Below are positions 16,673-26,159 of a stretch of 64,000 nucleotides of DNA, one piece after another. Location: positions 485,591-549,590 of the forward strand of contig NZ_JACIEB010000002.1 of NCBI RefSeq assembly GCF_014196635.1, read 5' to 3'. Every line of letters starts with the position of its first letter. Position 1 is the first letter of the stretch. The DNA comes from Sphingobium fontiphilum. GTDB taxonomy: Bacteria > Pseudomonadota > Alphaproteobacteria > Sphingomonadales > Sphingomonadaceae. The notes under the pieces are model-generated. The model ran no database searches. It was not told the DNA's origin and saw only the letters and a list, made by a program, of their open reading frames with translations. The translations under genes and the position numbers were made by a program.

Positions 16673-17179
16673 CTATTCGTCCAAGGCTTCCGGCCACTGC
16701 CGGTCGTCGGGCGGATGGCCCGGCGTCCCGGCCTTGTGCAGGGCTGTCGCCGCCGCATCGATCTTGCGCAAGATGGCCATGAAGCCCTCCCTTTCCTCGT
16801 CGGAAAACTGAGCGAAGATGCGGGATTCCAGTTCCCTGGCTCGCGGGACGATCTGTTCGTAAAGACTGATCCCGGACGGGGTCAAGGCCAGCATATGCGA
16901 CCTTCCGTCGCGCGCATGGGGTCGTCTTTCGACTAGACCGCGCCTGTTGAGGGCTATCGCCGCGCGGCTGACGGATACCTTGTCCATCCTCGTCCGCTGG
17001 CAGATCTCCTGCTGTGTGATCCCATCGCGCTCAGCGATCCAGGCGAGCACGCGCCATTGCGGCACGTCGATGCCGAATTGCGTTTCATAGGCGTGGGCGA
17101 TGTGCTCGCTGACCAGCCCGGCCGTGAAAGAGAGGCGATAGGGCATGAAGCTGTCGAGTGGCAGGTGGGAATTGGCCAT
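16673..17179 (-). CDS. MarR family transcriptional regulator
   Basis: 168 residues from the ATG at 17179. The winged-helix core is typical of MarR: WRVLAWIAERDGITQQEICQ, RTRMDKVSVSRAAIALNRRG, a wing with HARDGRSHMLALTPSG, and a C-terminal dimerisation helix. It is divergent from hmgA with 76 bases between starts, and its own start codon lies inside a 17-bp-arm palindrome (17175-17218). The likely role is ligand-relieved repression of hmgA-fahA-maiA and of itself, probably by a tyrosine-pathway intermediate; this is inference from position. An upstream in-frame start at 17350 is unlikely because it would run through hmgA. Confidence 0.88.
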   Translation of the reverse strand: MANSHLPLDSFMPYRLSFTAGLVSEHIAHAYETQFGIDVPQWRVLAWIAERDGITQQEICQRTRMDKVSVSRAAIALNRRGLVERRPHARDGRSHMLALTPSGISLYEQIVPRARELESRIFAQFSDEEREGFMAILRKIDAAATALHKAGTPGHPPDDRQWPEALDE

Positions 17180-17218
17180 TGCAAAACTGGTATCATTTGA
17201 CACCAATTTTGCAATGGC
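17175..17218. promoter_or_regulatory. palindromic operator between marR and hmgA
   Basis: GCCATTGCAAAACTGGT (17175-17191) and ACCAATTTTGCAATGGC (17202-17218) are inverted repeats of 17 bases with one mismatch and a 10-base spacer. The left arm covers the start codon of the MarR gene. The size and symmetry fit a MarR dimer site or pair of sites. A related run, TATCAAAAGA, lies a little further toward hmgA. Confidence 0.75.
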
Positions 17219-17255
17219 GCATATAGTATCAAAAGACATCAGATGAGACGATGCT

Positions 17256-18629
17256 ATGGACAGTGCCTGGGAGAGGATGCCGCCGCCAGTCGCCGGGCGC
17301 GCCGGGGATGAAGGCGGCATGATGCCCGGCTTTGCCAACCATTTCGCCACCGAAGCCGTGCCGGGCGCATTGCCGCTGACCCAGAATTCGCCGCAGAAAC
17401 CGCCCTATGGCCTTTATGCCGAACAATTGTCGGGCACCGCCTTCACCGCCCCGCGCAGAGACAATCTGCGATCCTGGCTCTACCGGCTTTATCCGTCAGC
17501 AAGTCATCCCGCCTATGTCCCGTTTGATCAGGCATCGCATTTGCGAACCGGCCCCTTTAACGATGCGGCGCCAACGCCCAACCGGCTGCGCTGGGACGCC
17601 CTGCCCCTGCCCGATGAGCCGACCGACTTTGTGGAGGGGCTCGTCACGCTGTGCGGCAACGGGGATGCGCAAATCGGCGTCGGCATCGGCGTGCATCTTT
17701 ATGCCGCCAATATGTCGATGCGACGGCGCGCCTTTTTCAGTGCCGACGGCGAATGGCTGATCGTGCTGCAACAGGGCCGGCTGCGGATCGTGACGGAGAT
17801 GGGCGTGATATCCGCCGAACCCGAGCAGATCGTGGTTGTTCCGCGCGGGCTTCGCTTCATGGTCGAATTGCCCGATGGCGCGGCGCGGGGATATGTCTGC
17901 GAAAATTACGGAGCGGCGTTCCGGCTTCCCGAACTGGGGCCGATCGGCTCCAACGGGCTGGCCAACCCCCGCGATTTCGAAACGCCGGTCGCCGCGTTCG
18001 TTAACGACGACGCGCCCTTTAATGTCATTCAGAAATTTTGCGGTTCGCTCTGGACGACGACGCTGGCGCATTCGCCATTCAATGTCGTCGCCTGGCACGG
18101 CAACCTCGCGCCTTACAGATATGATCTGCGGCGCTTCAACACGATCAACACCGTCAGCTTCGACCACCCGGACCCGTCGATCTTCACCGTGCTGACATCG
18201 CCATCCGACATGCCGGGCACGGCGAATTGCGACTTCGTGATCTTTCCGCCCCGATGGATGGTGGCCGAACACACATTCCGCCCACCCTGGTTCCACCGCA
18301 ACGTGATGAGCGAGTTCATGGGCCTGATCCATGGCGTCTATGATGCCAAGGCGGGAGGCTTCGCGCCGGGCGGGGCGTCGCTGCACAACCGCATGTCCGC
18401 CCATGGCCCCGATCTGGCCAGCTATGAGGCGGCGGTCGCCGCCGATCTGAAACCGCATCGGATCACCGACACCATGGCGTTCATGTTCGAAAGCCGCCAT
18501 GTGTTCCAACCCACCCGCTTCGCGCTGACGACGCCGCTGCTTCAGCGCGATTATGACGATTGCTGGGCGGGCTTTGGCAAGGCGCGGCTTCCCCCGCCCC
18601 ACGGGCGCAACAGAGGCGAAAGCGCGTGA
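17256..18629 (+). CDS. hmgA: homogentisate 1,2-dioxygenase
   Basis: 457 residues if started at 17256; an ATG at 17319 with a stronger AAGG site gives [13 protein letters not shown] and is a credible alternative. Family signatures are clear: [20 protein letters not shown], the iron-ligand region [14 protein letters not shown] (His and Glu) and [12 protein letters not shown] (second His). It opens the aromatic ring of homogentisate to maleylacetoacetate in tyrosine and phenylalanine breakdown. The stop overlaps the GTG start of fahA (GTGA), placing the pathway enzymes in one coupled operon. The upstream enzyme 4-hydroxyphenylpyruvate dioxygenase is not in the window. Confidence 0.96.
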   Translation: MDSAWERMPPPVAGRAGDEGGMMPGFANHFATEAVPGALPLTQNSPQKPPYGLYAEQLSGTAFTAPRRDNLRSWLYRLYPSASHPAYVPFDQASHLRTGPFNDAAPTPNRLRWDALPLPDEPTDFVEGLVTLCGNGDAQIGVGIGVHLYAANMSMRRRAFFSADGEWLIVLQQGRLRIVTEMGVISAEPEQIVVVPRGLRFMVELPDGAARGYVCENYGAAFRLPELGPIGSNGLANPRDFETPVAAFVNDDAPFNVIQKFCGSLWTTTLAHSPFNVVAWHGNLAPYRYDLRRFNTINTVSFDHPDPSIFTVLTSPSDMPGTANCDFVIFPPRWMVAEHTFRPPWFHRNVMSEFMGLIHGVYDAKAGGFAPGGASLHNRMSAHGPDLASYEAAVAADLKPHRITDTMAFMFESRHVFQPTRFALTTPLLQRDYDDCWAGFGKARLPPPHGRNRGESA

Positions 18630-19918
18630 CTTTTCCAACGATCGACGAAACCCATGATCCCGCGCTCGACAGTTGGGTGGTCGGCGCCAACGGCCATTCC
18701 CAGTTTCCGGTCCAGAATCTGCCTTATGGCTTATTCACGCATCGCGGGGGCCGCCGCCGGTTGGGTGTCGCCATCGGCGACCATATCCTCGACCTGGCGG
18801 CGCTCGAGCAGCACCTCCCGGTCGGCCGCGACGCGCTGGGCGGCGACAGCGTGGTTCACCTGCTGTCGCAACCAGCGCCCGGACGCGCCGAACTGCGCAA
18901 GGCGCTGAGCAGGCTATTGTGCGATGCAGGTTTTCGGGAGAGCGTCGAACCCCATCTGATCCCTGCCGGCGAGTGCCAGATGCACCTGCCCATGGCGATT
19001 GGCGATTATACGGATTTTTATGTCGGCATTCATCACGCCACGAATATCGGCAAATTGTTCCGGCCGGACAACCCGTTGCTTCCCAACTATAAATATGTTC
19101 CGATCGGCTATCATGGGCGCGCATCCTCGATCAGGCCTTCGGGCGTGCCTGTTCGCAGGCCCAGGGGCCAGCGCAAGGCTGCAGACGCCGCCGCGCCGAC
19201 ATTCGGCCCCAGCGCCCGGCTAGACTATGAACTGGAACTGGGCGTCTGGATCGGAAAGGGCAACGCACTGGGCGACGCCGTGAGCATTGGCGACGCCGCC
19301 GATCACATTGCCGGCTTCTGCCTTTTGAACGACTGGTCCGCGCGCGACTTGCAAGCGTGGGAATATGTTCCCCTGGGCCCGTTCCTGGCGAAAAACTTCC
19401 ATTCCACCATCTCCGCCTGGGTGGTCACGTCCGAAGCCATGGCCCCGTTCCGCATGGCGCAGCCGCCGCGCCCGACTGGCGATCCCCGACCGCTCGACTA
19501 TCTGTGGGACGAGCAGGATCAGGCCCAAGGCGCGCTATCCATCCAACTGGAGGCGTTTGTGTCGAGCGCCGGAATGCGAAGCGCGGGGATGCAACCGCAT
19601 CGCCTGTCGCGCGGCGACGCATCAGCCATGTACTGGACAGCGCAGCAGATCGTCACCCACCATGCCTCGAACGGCTGCAACCTCATGCCGGGCGACCTGC
19701 TGGGCACTGGCACCCTGTCGGGCCCCACGCCGGACAGCTTCGGCAGCCTCATGGAACTCTCGCAGGGCGGCAAGCAGGCGGTCATCCTTCCGACCGGGGA
19801 AGAGCGCCGCTTCATCGAGGACGGCGACGAGATTCTGATGCGGGCGACAGCGGTTGCGGATGGCCGCATATCCATCGGCTTTGGCGAATGCCGCGCCATC
19901 GTGGAACCGGCGGCCTGA
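18626..19918 (+). CDS. fahA: fumarylacetoacetase
   Basis: 430 residues from a GTG at 18626 that overlaps the hmgA stop and has GAGGCGAAAG upstream. Diagnostic blocks are [17 protein letters not shown] (catalytic His), [45 protein letters not shown] and the C-terminal [16 protein letters not shown]. It cleaves fumarylacetoacetate to fumarate and acetoacetate, the last step of homogentisate breakdown. Length and motifs match the eukaryote-like long FAH family. maiA begins one base after its stop. Confidence 0.96.
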   Translation: MTFPTIDETHDPALDSWVVGANGHSQFPVQNLPYGLFTHRGGRRRLGVAIGDHILDLAALEQHLPVGRDALGGDSVVHLLSQPAPGRAELRKALSRLLCDAGFRESVEPHLIPAGECQMHLPMAIGDYTDFYVGIHHATNIGKLFRPDNPLLPNYKYVPIGYHGRASSIRPSGVPVRRPRGQRKAADAAAPTFGPSARLDYELELGVWIGKGNALGDAVSIGDAADHIAGFCLLNDWSARDLQAWEYVPLGPFLAKNFHSTISAWVVTSEAMAPFRMAQPPRPTGDPRPLDYLWDEQDQAQGALSIQLEAFVSSAGMRSAGMQPHRLSRGDASAMYWTAQQIVTHHASNGCNLMPGDLLGTGTLSGPTPDSFGSLMELSQGGKQAVILPTGEERRFIEDGDEILMRATAVADGRISIGFGECRAIVEPAA

Positions 19919-19919
19919 C

Positions 19920-20561
19920 ATGATCCGGCTCCATGGATATTGGCGCTCCAGCGCGGCTTACCGGGTCCGGATTGCCCTGAACCTCAAGGGGATCAGCTAT
20001 GCGCAAGTGAGCCACGACCTGCGCACAGGCGCTCAGCACAGCGCGGAGTATCGCGCCATCGCGCCGCAGGGACTGGTGCCGGCGCTGGAAACGGACGGGG
20101 GCATATTGACGCAAAGTCCGGCCATTCTGGAGTGGATCGACGAACGCTGGCCGGCCCCGCCGCTGCTCCCCGCCGATGCTCTTGGACGGGCGCACGTCCG
20201 GGCGATGGCGGCGCTGATCGGCTGCGACATCCACCCGCTCAACAATCTGCGCGTGCTGCGCCATCTGCGCGCGGAATTCGGCGCCACCCAGGCCCAGGTC
20301 GACGGCTGGATCGGGCGCTGGATCGCGGAGGGATTTGCGGCGCTGGAGACGCTGGTCGGGCGCCATGACGGCGCCTTCTGCCATGGTGACGATCCGGGTC
20401 TGGCCGATTGCTATCTCGTGCCGCAACTCTATTCGGCCGAGCGTTTCGGGGTTGATCTGGAGCCGTTTCCCACGCTGCGGCGCGTGGGACAGGCGATGGC
20501 GAGGATTGAGGCGGTGGCCCGCGCCCACCCATCCCGCCAACCAGATGCCGACCCCGCCTGA
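19920..20561 (+). CDS. maiA: maleylacetoacetate isomerase (zeta-class GST)
   Basis: 213 residues from the ATG at 19920. The N-terminal thioredoxin-like domain has the zeta-GST opening RLHGYWRSSAAYRVRIALNL (glutathione-activating Ser), then APQGLVPALE and QSPAILEWIDERW. The C-terminal helical domain includes CDIHPLNNLRVL and GLADCYLVPQLYSAERF. It isomerises maleylacetoacetate to fumarylacetoacetate using glutathione. As the third gene of the operon it completes the set hmgA-fahA-maiA. It ends 9 bases from the convergent CofE-like gene with no obvious terminator between. Confidence 0.94.
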   Translation: MIRLHGYWRSSAAYRVRIALNLKGISYAQVSHDLRTGAQHSAEYRAIAPQGLVPALETDGGILTQSPAILEWIDERWPAPPLLPADALGRAHVRAMAALIGCDIHPLNNLRVLRHLRAEFGATQAQVDGWIGRWIAEGFAALETLVGRHDGAFCHGDDPGLADCYLVPQLYSAERFGVDLEPFPTLRRVGQAMARIEAVARAHPSRQPDADPA

Positions 20562-20570
20562 CGCGCCCGC

Positions 20571-21329
20571 TTACCGGAACAGATCCTCCTCCGCCGGGCG
20601 GACGATGGCGGCCGCGCCATTTTCGCCCTCGGGCAGCGACAGGCCTCGAATGAGCGCGGCGGGTACGCTTTCAGCGCCTTCGCCAGTGACAAGGGTGGCG
20701 GCGGTCGCGATCTGATCTGCCAGCGCGATCTGCGTCACTTCCAGCCGCCGCCCGTCCCGATCCTGATCGCCGCGCCGGTCGACCAGCGCAGGCAGCCCCG
20801 CCGCGCCAATCGCCACGCCAACCACGCCATAGCGCCAGGGACGCCCGAAGCTGTCCGAAATGACGACCGCGACGCGGCCGCCACTATCCGCCGACAAGGC
20901 TTCAACCAGTTGCCGGGCCGATCCATCGGGGTCGACCGGCAGCAACAGGGCGCGCTCGCTTTCGCCAGGACCGATATTGGACCGGTCGATACCGCTGTTC
21001 GCCATCACATGGCCCAGCCGGTGCCGGGTAATCAGCACATGGGGCGCCGCGCGGACGATCGCGACGCTTTCCTGCAAGACCAGTTCGACCAGCCGCGCGT
21101 CCTTGCGCGTCCTTGCGGCCAGTTCGACTGCTTCCGCTCCCGGCTCGACCGCTGCAAGGTCGATCATGCGCCCTTCCGCCTTGGACAGAATCTTCTGGGT
21201 CACCACCAGCACATCGCCTGCCTTCAGGGGCAGCAGGCCCGCCGATGCAAGGCTGCCCCGCAACAGGGCTGCAAGGTCGTCGCCAGCGGCAATTTCGGGA
21301 AGGTCGCACAGCGGATGAATCGAGATCAT
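20571..21329 (-). CDS. CofE-like F420-0:gamma-glutamyl ligase family protein
   Basis: 252 residues from the ATG at 21329. The family motifs are present: GDVLVVTQKILSKAEGR, SNIGPGESERALLLPVDPDG and the long block VVISDSFGRPWRYGVVGVAI, which includes the residues that bind GTP and metal in archaeal CofE. Known CofE enzymes add glutamates to coenzyme F420. No other F420 gene lies nearby. Either the genome makes F420 elsewhere, or this branch has another amide-ligase role, as seems common for orphan copies in sphingomonads. The gene stands alone on the minus strand. Confidence 0.8.
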   Translation of the reverse strand: MISIHPLCDLPEIAAGDDLAALLRGSLASAGLLPLKAGDVLVVTQKILSKAEGRMIDLAAVEPGAEAVELAARTRKDARLVELVLQESVAIVRAAPHVLITRHRLGHVMANSGIDRSNIGPGESERALLLPVDPDGSARQLVEALSADSGGRVAVVISDSFGRPWRYGVVGVAIGAAGLPALVDRRGDQDRDGRRLEVTQIALADQIATAATLVTGEGAESVPAALIRGLSLPEGENGAAAIVRPAEEDLFR

Positions 21330-21582
21330 GGCGCGCTTTAGCCTGCCTTTGCGCATTTCGGAAGGCGGCCGGGACAGCCATGGCCGCGATTGATGGCGGC
21401 CGCGTCCGACGGATGGGGCAAAAATCTCTCGGCAGCGCAGCCATCGGCTTATCGGTCAGACGCGCTCTTTCGTCCTCCTTTTGCGATCCCGGAGATAATT
21501 GCTGGGTCGGATCGATCCAGTCCCCGAACGCAATGGCCTCAACCGAGTCAGTCTCGAAGGATTCATAAAGAGCAAGGCCTGA

Positions 21583-23037
21583 CTATGGCGTCGCAACTTG
21601 CGTCAGGCCCAGCGCATCCTCATCGGCTGTCGCCGCGGCCAGTTCGGTTCTTGCCGCAGCGATGCGGGCCTGCGCTTCGATCAGCTTCACCTCGGCATTG
21701 GTCGCGCTTTCCTCGCGCTGGTTGACCAAGAAGAAGTCGCTTGAGCCGAGTTCGAAACGGCGCCGTTCGGCCAGGGCCAGGCGCTGCGCCAGCTCGCGTT
21801 CCCTTTCTGTCGTTGCGACCAGTTGGCCCGCAGCTTCGACTTCCAGGCCGATCGCAGCGACTTCGGCCCGTATCTTTTCGGCCAGGAACTGCTGCTTGGC
21901 CGTCAGTTCGTCGATCTTGGCTTGTGTTTCGGCCAGCTTGCCTTTGGCTTTGCGGTTCTGCAGCGGGATCTTGAAAGTGACGCCGACGATCATCTCGAGG
22001 GGCGTCCTGCTTCGCCCGCCGGCGCCCGCCGGCCCTATGTCCTTGGCTACCTCGCCTCCAAGGTCGATCCGCGGCAACAGATCATTGCGGGCGAGCGCCA
22101 GCTTGACGGTGGCCTTCTCGATTTCCTCGAGCATGATCGCGAAATCGGGACGCCCTTCGAGATTGAAAGCAGGATCCGTCCTGATCCCGTCGAGCGCCTC
22201 AGCATCGTCAGGCAGTCGCGCTTCGTCGACGACGACCGGCCTGCCATCCGCATCGCGATAATAAAGCGACAGCTTGACGGCTGCCGACCGAAAATCCTGC
22301 CGCGCCTCTACCACGAACGCCTGCCGCCTTACGAGGTTCGCTTCGTTTTCGGTCAGGAGGATATCGGGCTTGGCGCCCAATCGCACCTGACGCTCGATCC
22401 CGTCCGCGCGCCCCCTGGCCAGCCCCAGCAGCGCCTCATAGGCTTTCAGCTTCAATCCGGCAGCGACCCATTTCTGATAAGCCTCCACGGCGCGCGCCTG
22501 AACGCCTATGCTCGTGGCTTTGGTCTCGAACCGGGCAATGTCGATGTCGTTGGTGGCCAGCCGGAACTCGGAACGCCGCGCGTCGATCAGCCGGTCGCGC
22601 ATCAGCGAATAGAGCGCACCGACCTTCAACTCACCCAGGCGATTGGTATAGGACTTGTCCTCGTAAATCGGGAAATCGCCGCGCGATGCCCGGTATTGTC
22701 CATAGAGATAGCCGCCATTGCCGCCGAGCGGCTGTTCGGCCTTGCCGGCTATTTCCGCGCCGTCGTAATAGCCGAGGATACGGCTGCGACCCTCTATGGC
22801 GAAAACAGTGTCGAACGCACCCTGGGCCGTCAGCGCGCGCGCCTCGGCCTGCCGGTTACGCGCCAGCGCCGCAATGATGTCCGGGGCGGACCGCGCCGAT
22901 GATTGCAGCACCTCCTGCAGCGTCAATGGCGCGGGGTTCGCGGTCAGGGATGGCGGCAGGACAGGCTGGGCCTGCGCCTGCGGAAACAGACCGGCAGCCA
23001 GCAGCCAGGTCAGGCCGATCACGGTCCGCATTTTCAC
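21583..23037 (-). CDS. TolC-like outer-membrane efflux/secretion protein
   Basis: 484 residues with a signal peptide ending at QAQAQP (about 24). The sequence is built of long alternating helices rich in Ala, Glu, Arg and Lys typical of TolC: LTLQEVLQSSARSAPDIIAAL near the N-terminus and a second repeat around 280-440, with LALAERRRFELGSSDFFLVN near the end. It would form a trimeric channel through the outer membrane. It is the last gene of the three-gene operon and overlaps the HlyD-like gene by 4 bases (ATGA). Confidence 0.85.
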   Translation of the reverse strand: MKMRTVIGLTWLLAAGLFPQAQAQPVLPPSLTANPAPLTLQEVLQSSARSAPDIIAALARNRQAEARALTAQGAFDTVFAIEGRSRILGYYDGAEIAGKAEQPLGGNGGYLYGQYRASRGDFPIYEDKSYTNRLGELKVGALYSLMRDRLIDARRSEFRLATNDIDIARFETKATSIGVQARAVEAYQKWVAAGLKLKAYEALLGLARGRADGIERQVRLGAKPDILLTENEANLVRRQAFVVEARQDFRSAAVKLSLYYRDADGRPVVVDEARLPDDAEALDGIRTDPAFNLEGRPDFAIMLEEIEKATVKLALARNDLLPRIDLGGEVAKDIGPAGAGGRSRTPLEMIVGVTFKIPLQNRKAKGKLAETQAKIDELTAKQQFLAEKIRAEVAAIGLEVEAAGQLVATTERERELAQRLALAERRRFELGSSDFFLVNQREESATNAEVKLIEAQARIAAARTELAAATADEDALGLTQVATP

Positions 23038-24098
23038 TTCTTCTTCTTTTCGATCGAACTTTTGCCGGCTTTATCCTGCGTTTTCTGGACGGCGTCATCC
23101 TGCTCGAAATTCAGGGGAAAATCGTTGAGCTGTCGCCATAGTTCATAACCGACCGTAACATTGTCGCCTTGTATCCAGCCCAGCACTTTGCCGCCCTGAC
23201 GAACAAATCGACGGTCGGGCCAGCTAGGCCTGCCCGGCGCAGGCTCCACCAGCACCCGGAACAGTCCGTCGGTGCGCGGAGTCGGATCCACCGAACGGAC
23301 CTGCCCATCGTAGATGCCGACCGCAAAAGCGGGCCACCCGCTGAACTGAAATGCGGGAAAACCCTCGAACTCCAGCCGCACAGGGCGCCCCCGGTCGACG
23401 AGGGGAATGTCACGTCCGTCGATGAACAATTCGACCGCGCGTTCGATCTCTTCGGGCGCAACCGTCGCGAGCACGGTGCCCGCCGAAATCAGGGCGCCAC
23501 CCGCCGCCGCGTTAAGATTCTGGATACGCCCGTCGCGCGGCGCGGTCACGACCTGCGCCGACTGCCGCCTCTGTCGCACCTCGATCTGCTGGAGCTTGGC
23601 CCGGGCTTCGGCCAGTTTTGCATCCGCGTCCGCAACCTTTATCTGGGTCAATTCATAGTCGCGACGCGCAGCCAGCCCCTCCGTGAAAAGCTGCGCGGTG
23701 CGCCCTACGTCAATGGAGGCGACCGCGCGCGCCTGCTCGATAGCGGCGATCTGCGCCTGCACTTCCGCCTTTTCGGCGGCCAGCCGATCCAGAAAGTTCG
23801 GATCGACATCCACCACCTTGACGATTGGGTCACCCGCTTTCACCCGCTGGCCGTCCTGCACGAAAAACCGGTCCACCCGGCCCTCTACCAGCGATGAAAC
23901 CTGCTGCGGCCGGTCGTCCGGGTCGAGCGAGATCACATGGCCGCCGCCCTGCGCGGTCTGCCGCCAGGGCACGAAGAGAATCGCGATGGCAAGGCACAGC
24001 CCCGCGACGATCAACCAGGCGATCACGACTACAACACGCGGCGGGTTCAGCGCGGCAAGAGACCGGAAATGCGTCAGCTGCGTTTCATTGATCGTCAC
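23034..24098 (-). CDS. HlyD-like membrane fusion protein
   Basis: 354 residues: a short cytoplasmic N-terminus, one membrane helix (about 20-44, VVVVIAWLIVAGLCLAIAILF), a biotinyl-lipoyl half (VSSLVEGRVDRFFVQDGQRV), a coiled-coil hairpin (about 105-185), the second lipoyl half (VTAPRDGRIQNLNA) and a beta-barrel domain. The tail ends in a run of lysines. It would join the inner-membrane ABC protein to the TolC-like channel. It overlaps both neighbours by 4 bases, so the three proteins are made together. Confidence 0.88.
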   Translation of the reverse strand: MTINETQLTHFRSLAALNPPRVVVVIAWLIVAGLCLAIAILFVPWRQTAQGGGHVISLDPDDRPQQVSSLVEGRVDRFFVQDGQRVKAGDPIVKVVDVDPNFLDRLAAEKAEVQAQIAAIEQARAVASIDVGRTAQLFTEGLAARRDYELTQIKVADADAKLAEARAKLQQIEVRQRRQSAQVVTAPRDGRIQNLNAAAGGALISAGTVLATVAPEEIERAVELFIDGRDIPLVDRGRPVRLEFEGFPAFQFSGWPAFAVGIYDGQVRSVDPTPRTDGLFRVLVEPAPGRPSWPDRRFVRQGGKVLGWIQGDNVTVGYELWRQLNDFPLNFEQDDAVQKTQDKAGKSSIEKKKK

Positions 24099-25777
24099 GA
24101 CTGAGCCTCCCTCGCCGCAAGGAACCGCGTCAAAGCCGCTTCATCCGTGAAGCGATGCTGTTCCCGCGCGCCGAGCCAGAAGCAGCAGTCCAGATTGATT
24201 GCTTCGGGCCGTCCGGTGAACAACAGAACGGTCGTCCCCTGTTCGCGAAGCAACTTGAGCGTCGCGTTGAGGGCCCCGGCGGGCATCATGTCGTAAAGCT
24301 GGGACAGGAGCAGCAATTTTGGCCGGCTGATCAGCGCGGCTGCGACCTTGAGTTGCATCACCTCGACAATGGAAAGCGGCGATCCCGAGCTTGCCAGTTG
24401 CGTATCGAGCCCCCTCGCCAGACTGGAAATGCGCCCCGCGAGGCCGACAATGTTCAGCACATCCAAGGCGATGACGCTGTTTGCATTGCCGCCCGCAGCC
24501 ATGTTCAGATATTGCCGGATGGTGACGTCGACAATGGTGGGACGGTTGAGCACCACGACCGCTGATCGCAGCAGATACATATCGAAGCTGCCAAGGTCGC
24601 TGCCGCCGATCGTCAAGAGCCCTCTGTCAGGATGGACGTGACGCTTGAGCAGCAGCGCGATCTGGTTCTCGACGCCCGGCTCGGCCAGGATGACCGCCTG
24701 CTCTCCGCTGTCGATGGCGAAGTCGAAGCGCGATTCTGCCAGTTCCACCTGGCGAAAGTGGATCGAGCCATTCGGGGGCGCTTGACCGCTCAAACCCGAC
24801 GACTCCTGAGGGATCGCGAAAATCTGCGATAATTCTTCGGAACTGGCGACGAGATCATAAAAGGTGTCGAGATACCAGCCCAGTTGGGCGATGCCATAGA
24901 ACACGCCCGATAATATGAGTTCGGCCGCGACGAGTTGGCCGATCGACAATTCTCCCGCCAGTATGAGGTTCCCGCCAAGCGCCAGCAAGGCCGCCGCCGC
25001 AAAGGCGTAGACCAGGAAATAGCCGAGGGCCTGGGCGAAACTGTACCGGAAATACTGGCGATGCGCCCGGATATAGTTGGCCGTCACGGCTTCCGAACGA
25101 TCCATGGCGAAGTTCAGATGCCGCGCCGATTGATAAAAGCCGTTGGAGGCGCCGACGCTCTCCAGCCAGTGCGCGGCCTCGTGTTTGGCATGGGACACGG
25201 CAACCGCGCCGGTGATCGCGCCATGACGCCACAGCAACCAGATCAGAAAGCATGTGGCCACCAGCACGATGTTGAAGGCGAGAAAAAAGGGGTGGTAAAA
25301 ACTGGTGACGACCAGTCCGACCGCGCCCTGAAGGATGATGGTGAATGCGCCGATCACTAGGCTCGGCACCGATTTCTGGACGACGACCATGTCGAAATAG
25401 CGGTTGAACAGGCTGCCCCGGCTCGCATCTGCAAAAAACGGGTTCTGCGCGTGAACCGCCCTGATAGTGACTTCAGCCACCACGCGCGCGAACAGACGCC
25501 GTTCGAACATGGTGAGCAGGTAGAGACGCAAGGCGCTCAGACACGCGACGAGGAGCAGAAGCGCCAACAACACGCCCGACAATATCCACAGCGGCGCGAC
25601 AAGCGCCGTCCGCGCTACCGAATTGATGAGGAGCTGAACGGAAATCGGCGTCGCCAGCGACAGGAGCGTGATGGCAAGCGTGTAGACGATGCCGACATTG
25701 ACGTAGCCCCTGTCCGGGCCGACGATTTCGCCAACCCATGCGGCGGCATGCCGCAGACCGAATCGCTCATGCGCCAA
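24095..25777 (-). CDS. ABC-type transporter with fused but degenerate ATPase domain
   Basis: 560 residues. A six-helix ABC-exporter membrane domain (helices near 28-58, 60-90, 138-184 and 247-305) is followed by a nucleotide-binding domain from about 335. Every ATP motif is lost. Where Walker A should read GxxGxGKST there is AEPGVENQI (365-373). The Q-loop Gln is Asn (411), the signature LSGGQ is LSIVE (468-472), Walker B DE is SQ (492-493), and no switch His is found near 521. The frame is otherwise intact, so this is a pseudo-ATPase and not a decayed gene. It is first in an operon with HlyD- and TolC-like genes. It may act as a passive or regulatory pore partner, or need an ATPase encoded elsewhere. 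Confidence 0.85.
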   Translation of the reverse strand: MAHERFGLRHAAAWVGEIVGPDRGYVNVGIVYTLAITLLSLATPISVQLLINSVARTALVAPLWILSGVLLALLLLVACLSALRLYLLTMFERRLFARVVAEVTIRAVHAQNPFFADASRGSLFNRYFDMVVVQKSVPSLVIGAFTIILQGAVGLVVTSFYHPFFLAFNIVLVATCFLIWLLWRHGAITGAVAVSHAKHEAAHWLESVGASNGFYQSARHLNFAMDRSEAVTANYIRAHRQYFRYSFAQALGYFLVYAFAAAALLALGGNLILAGELSIGQLVAAELILSGVFYGIAQLGWYLDTFYDLVASSEELSQIFAIPQESSGLSGQAPPNGSIHFRQVELAESRFDFAIDSGEQAVILAEPGVENQIALLLKRHVHPDRGLLTIGGSDLGSFDMYLLRSAVVVLNRPTIVDVTIRQYLNMAAGGNANSVIALDVLNIVGLAGRISSLARGLDTQLASSGSPLSIVEVMQLKVAAALISRPKLLLLSQLYDMMPAGALNATLKLLREQGTTVLLFTGRPEAINLDCCFWLGAREQHRFTDEAALTRFLAAREAQS

Positions 25778-26036
25778 TTTCCGACCTCGATTTTTGTTGC
25801 GGACCGCGTTTACGAAAAGGCGCTTGCCGTCGACAAGCCGTCAATGCTGCTCTGCAACATTTATTTACATGCGGGTAATAAATTCGGCCCCGGCCGGCCC
25901 TCCAGTGGCAGTGGTCCTCCACCCCACGCCGACAGCGTTGCGCCAGACCGGTTCTGATCGGACGCGTTGGTGGTGGTTGCGGCATAGCCACGAACCACGC
26001 TGGTCGGTTGGCTTGGCGGCTACCGGCAAAAAATAA

Positions 26037-26112
26037 TGGTGGGCCCGGCAGGACTCGAACCCGCAACCTAGCCGTTATGAGCGGCCAGCTCTAACCATTG
26101 AGCTACAGGCCC
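26037..26112 (-). tRNA. tRNA with CAT anticodon, probably tRNA-Ile2
   Basis: A complete cloverleaf with encoded CCA (26037-26039 on the plus strand as TGG). The acceptor stem is GGGCCTG with CGGGCCC, discriminator A. The anticodon loop CTCATAA holds CAT (26077-26079), closed by a GGCCG/CGGCT stem. The body (GGTTAGAGC in the D arm and the GCTCATAAC loop region) resembles bacterial tRNA-Ile2, whose C34 is changed to lysidine to read ATA, more than elongator tRNA-Met. Identity by sequence alone is not final. Confidence 0.9.
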
Positions 26113-26159
26113 CACCCTGAAGTGATTTCAAGCACTCTGGAATGTGCGGATAGGCAGCA

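Noticed and set aside
16000..16700. Attachment-site copy of the tRNA-Arg 3' end
   Set aside because: No run resembling the T arm and acceptor end of the tRNA was seen here, so an att duplication cannot be claimed.
20561..20571. Terminator between maiA and the CofE-like gene
   Set aside because: Only 9 bases separate the stops and no stem-loop is present.
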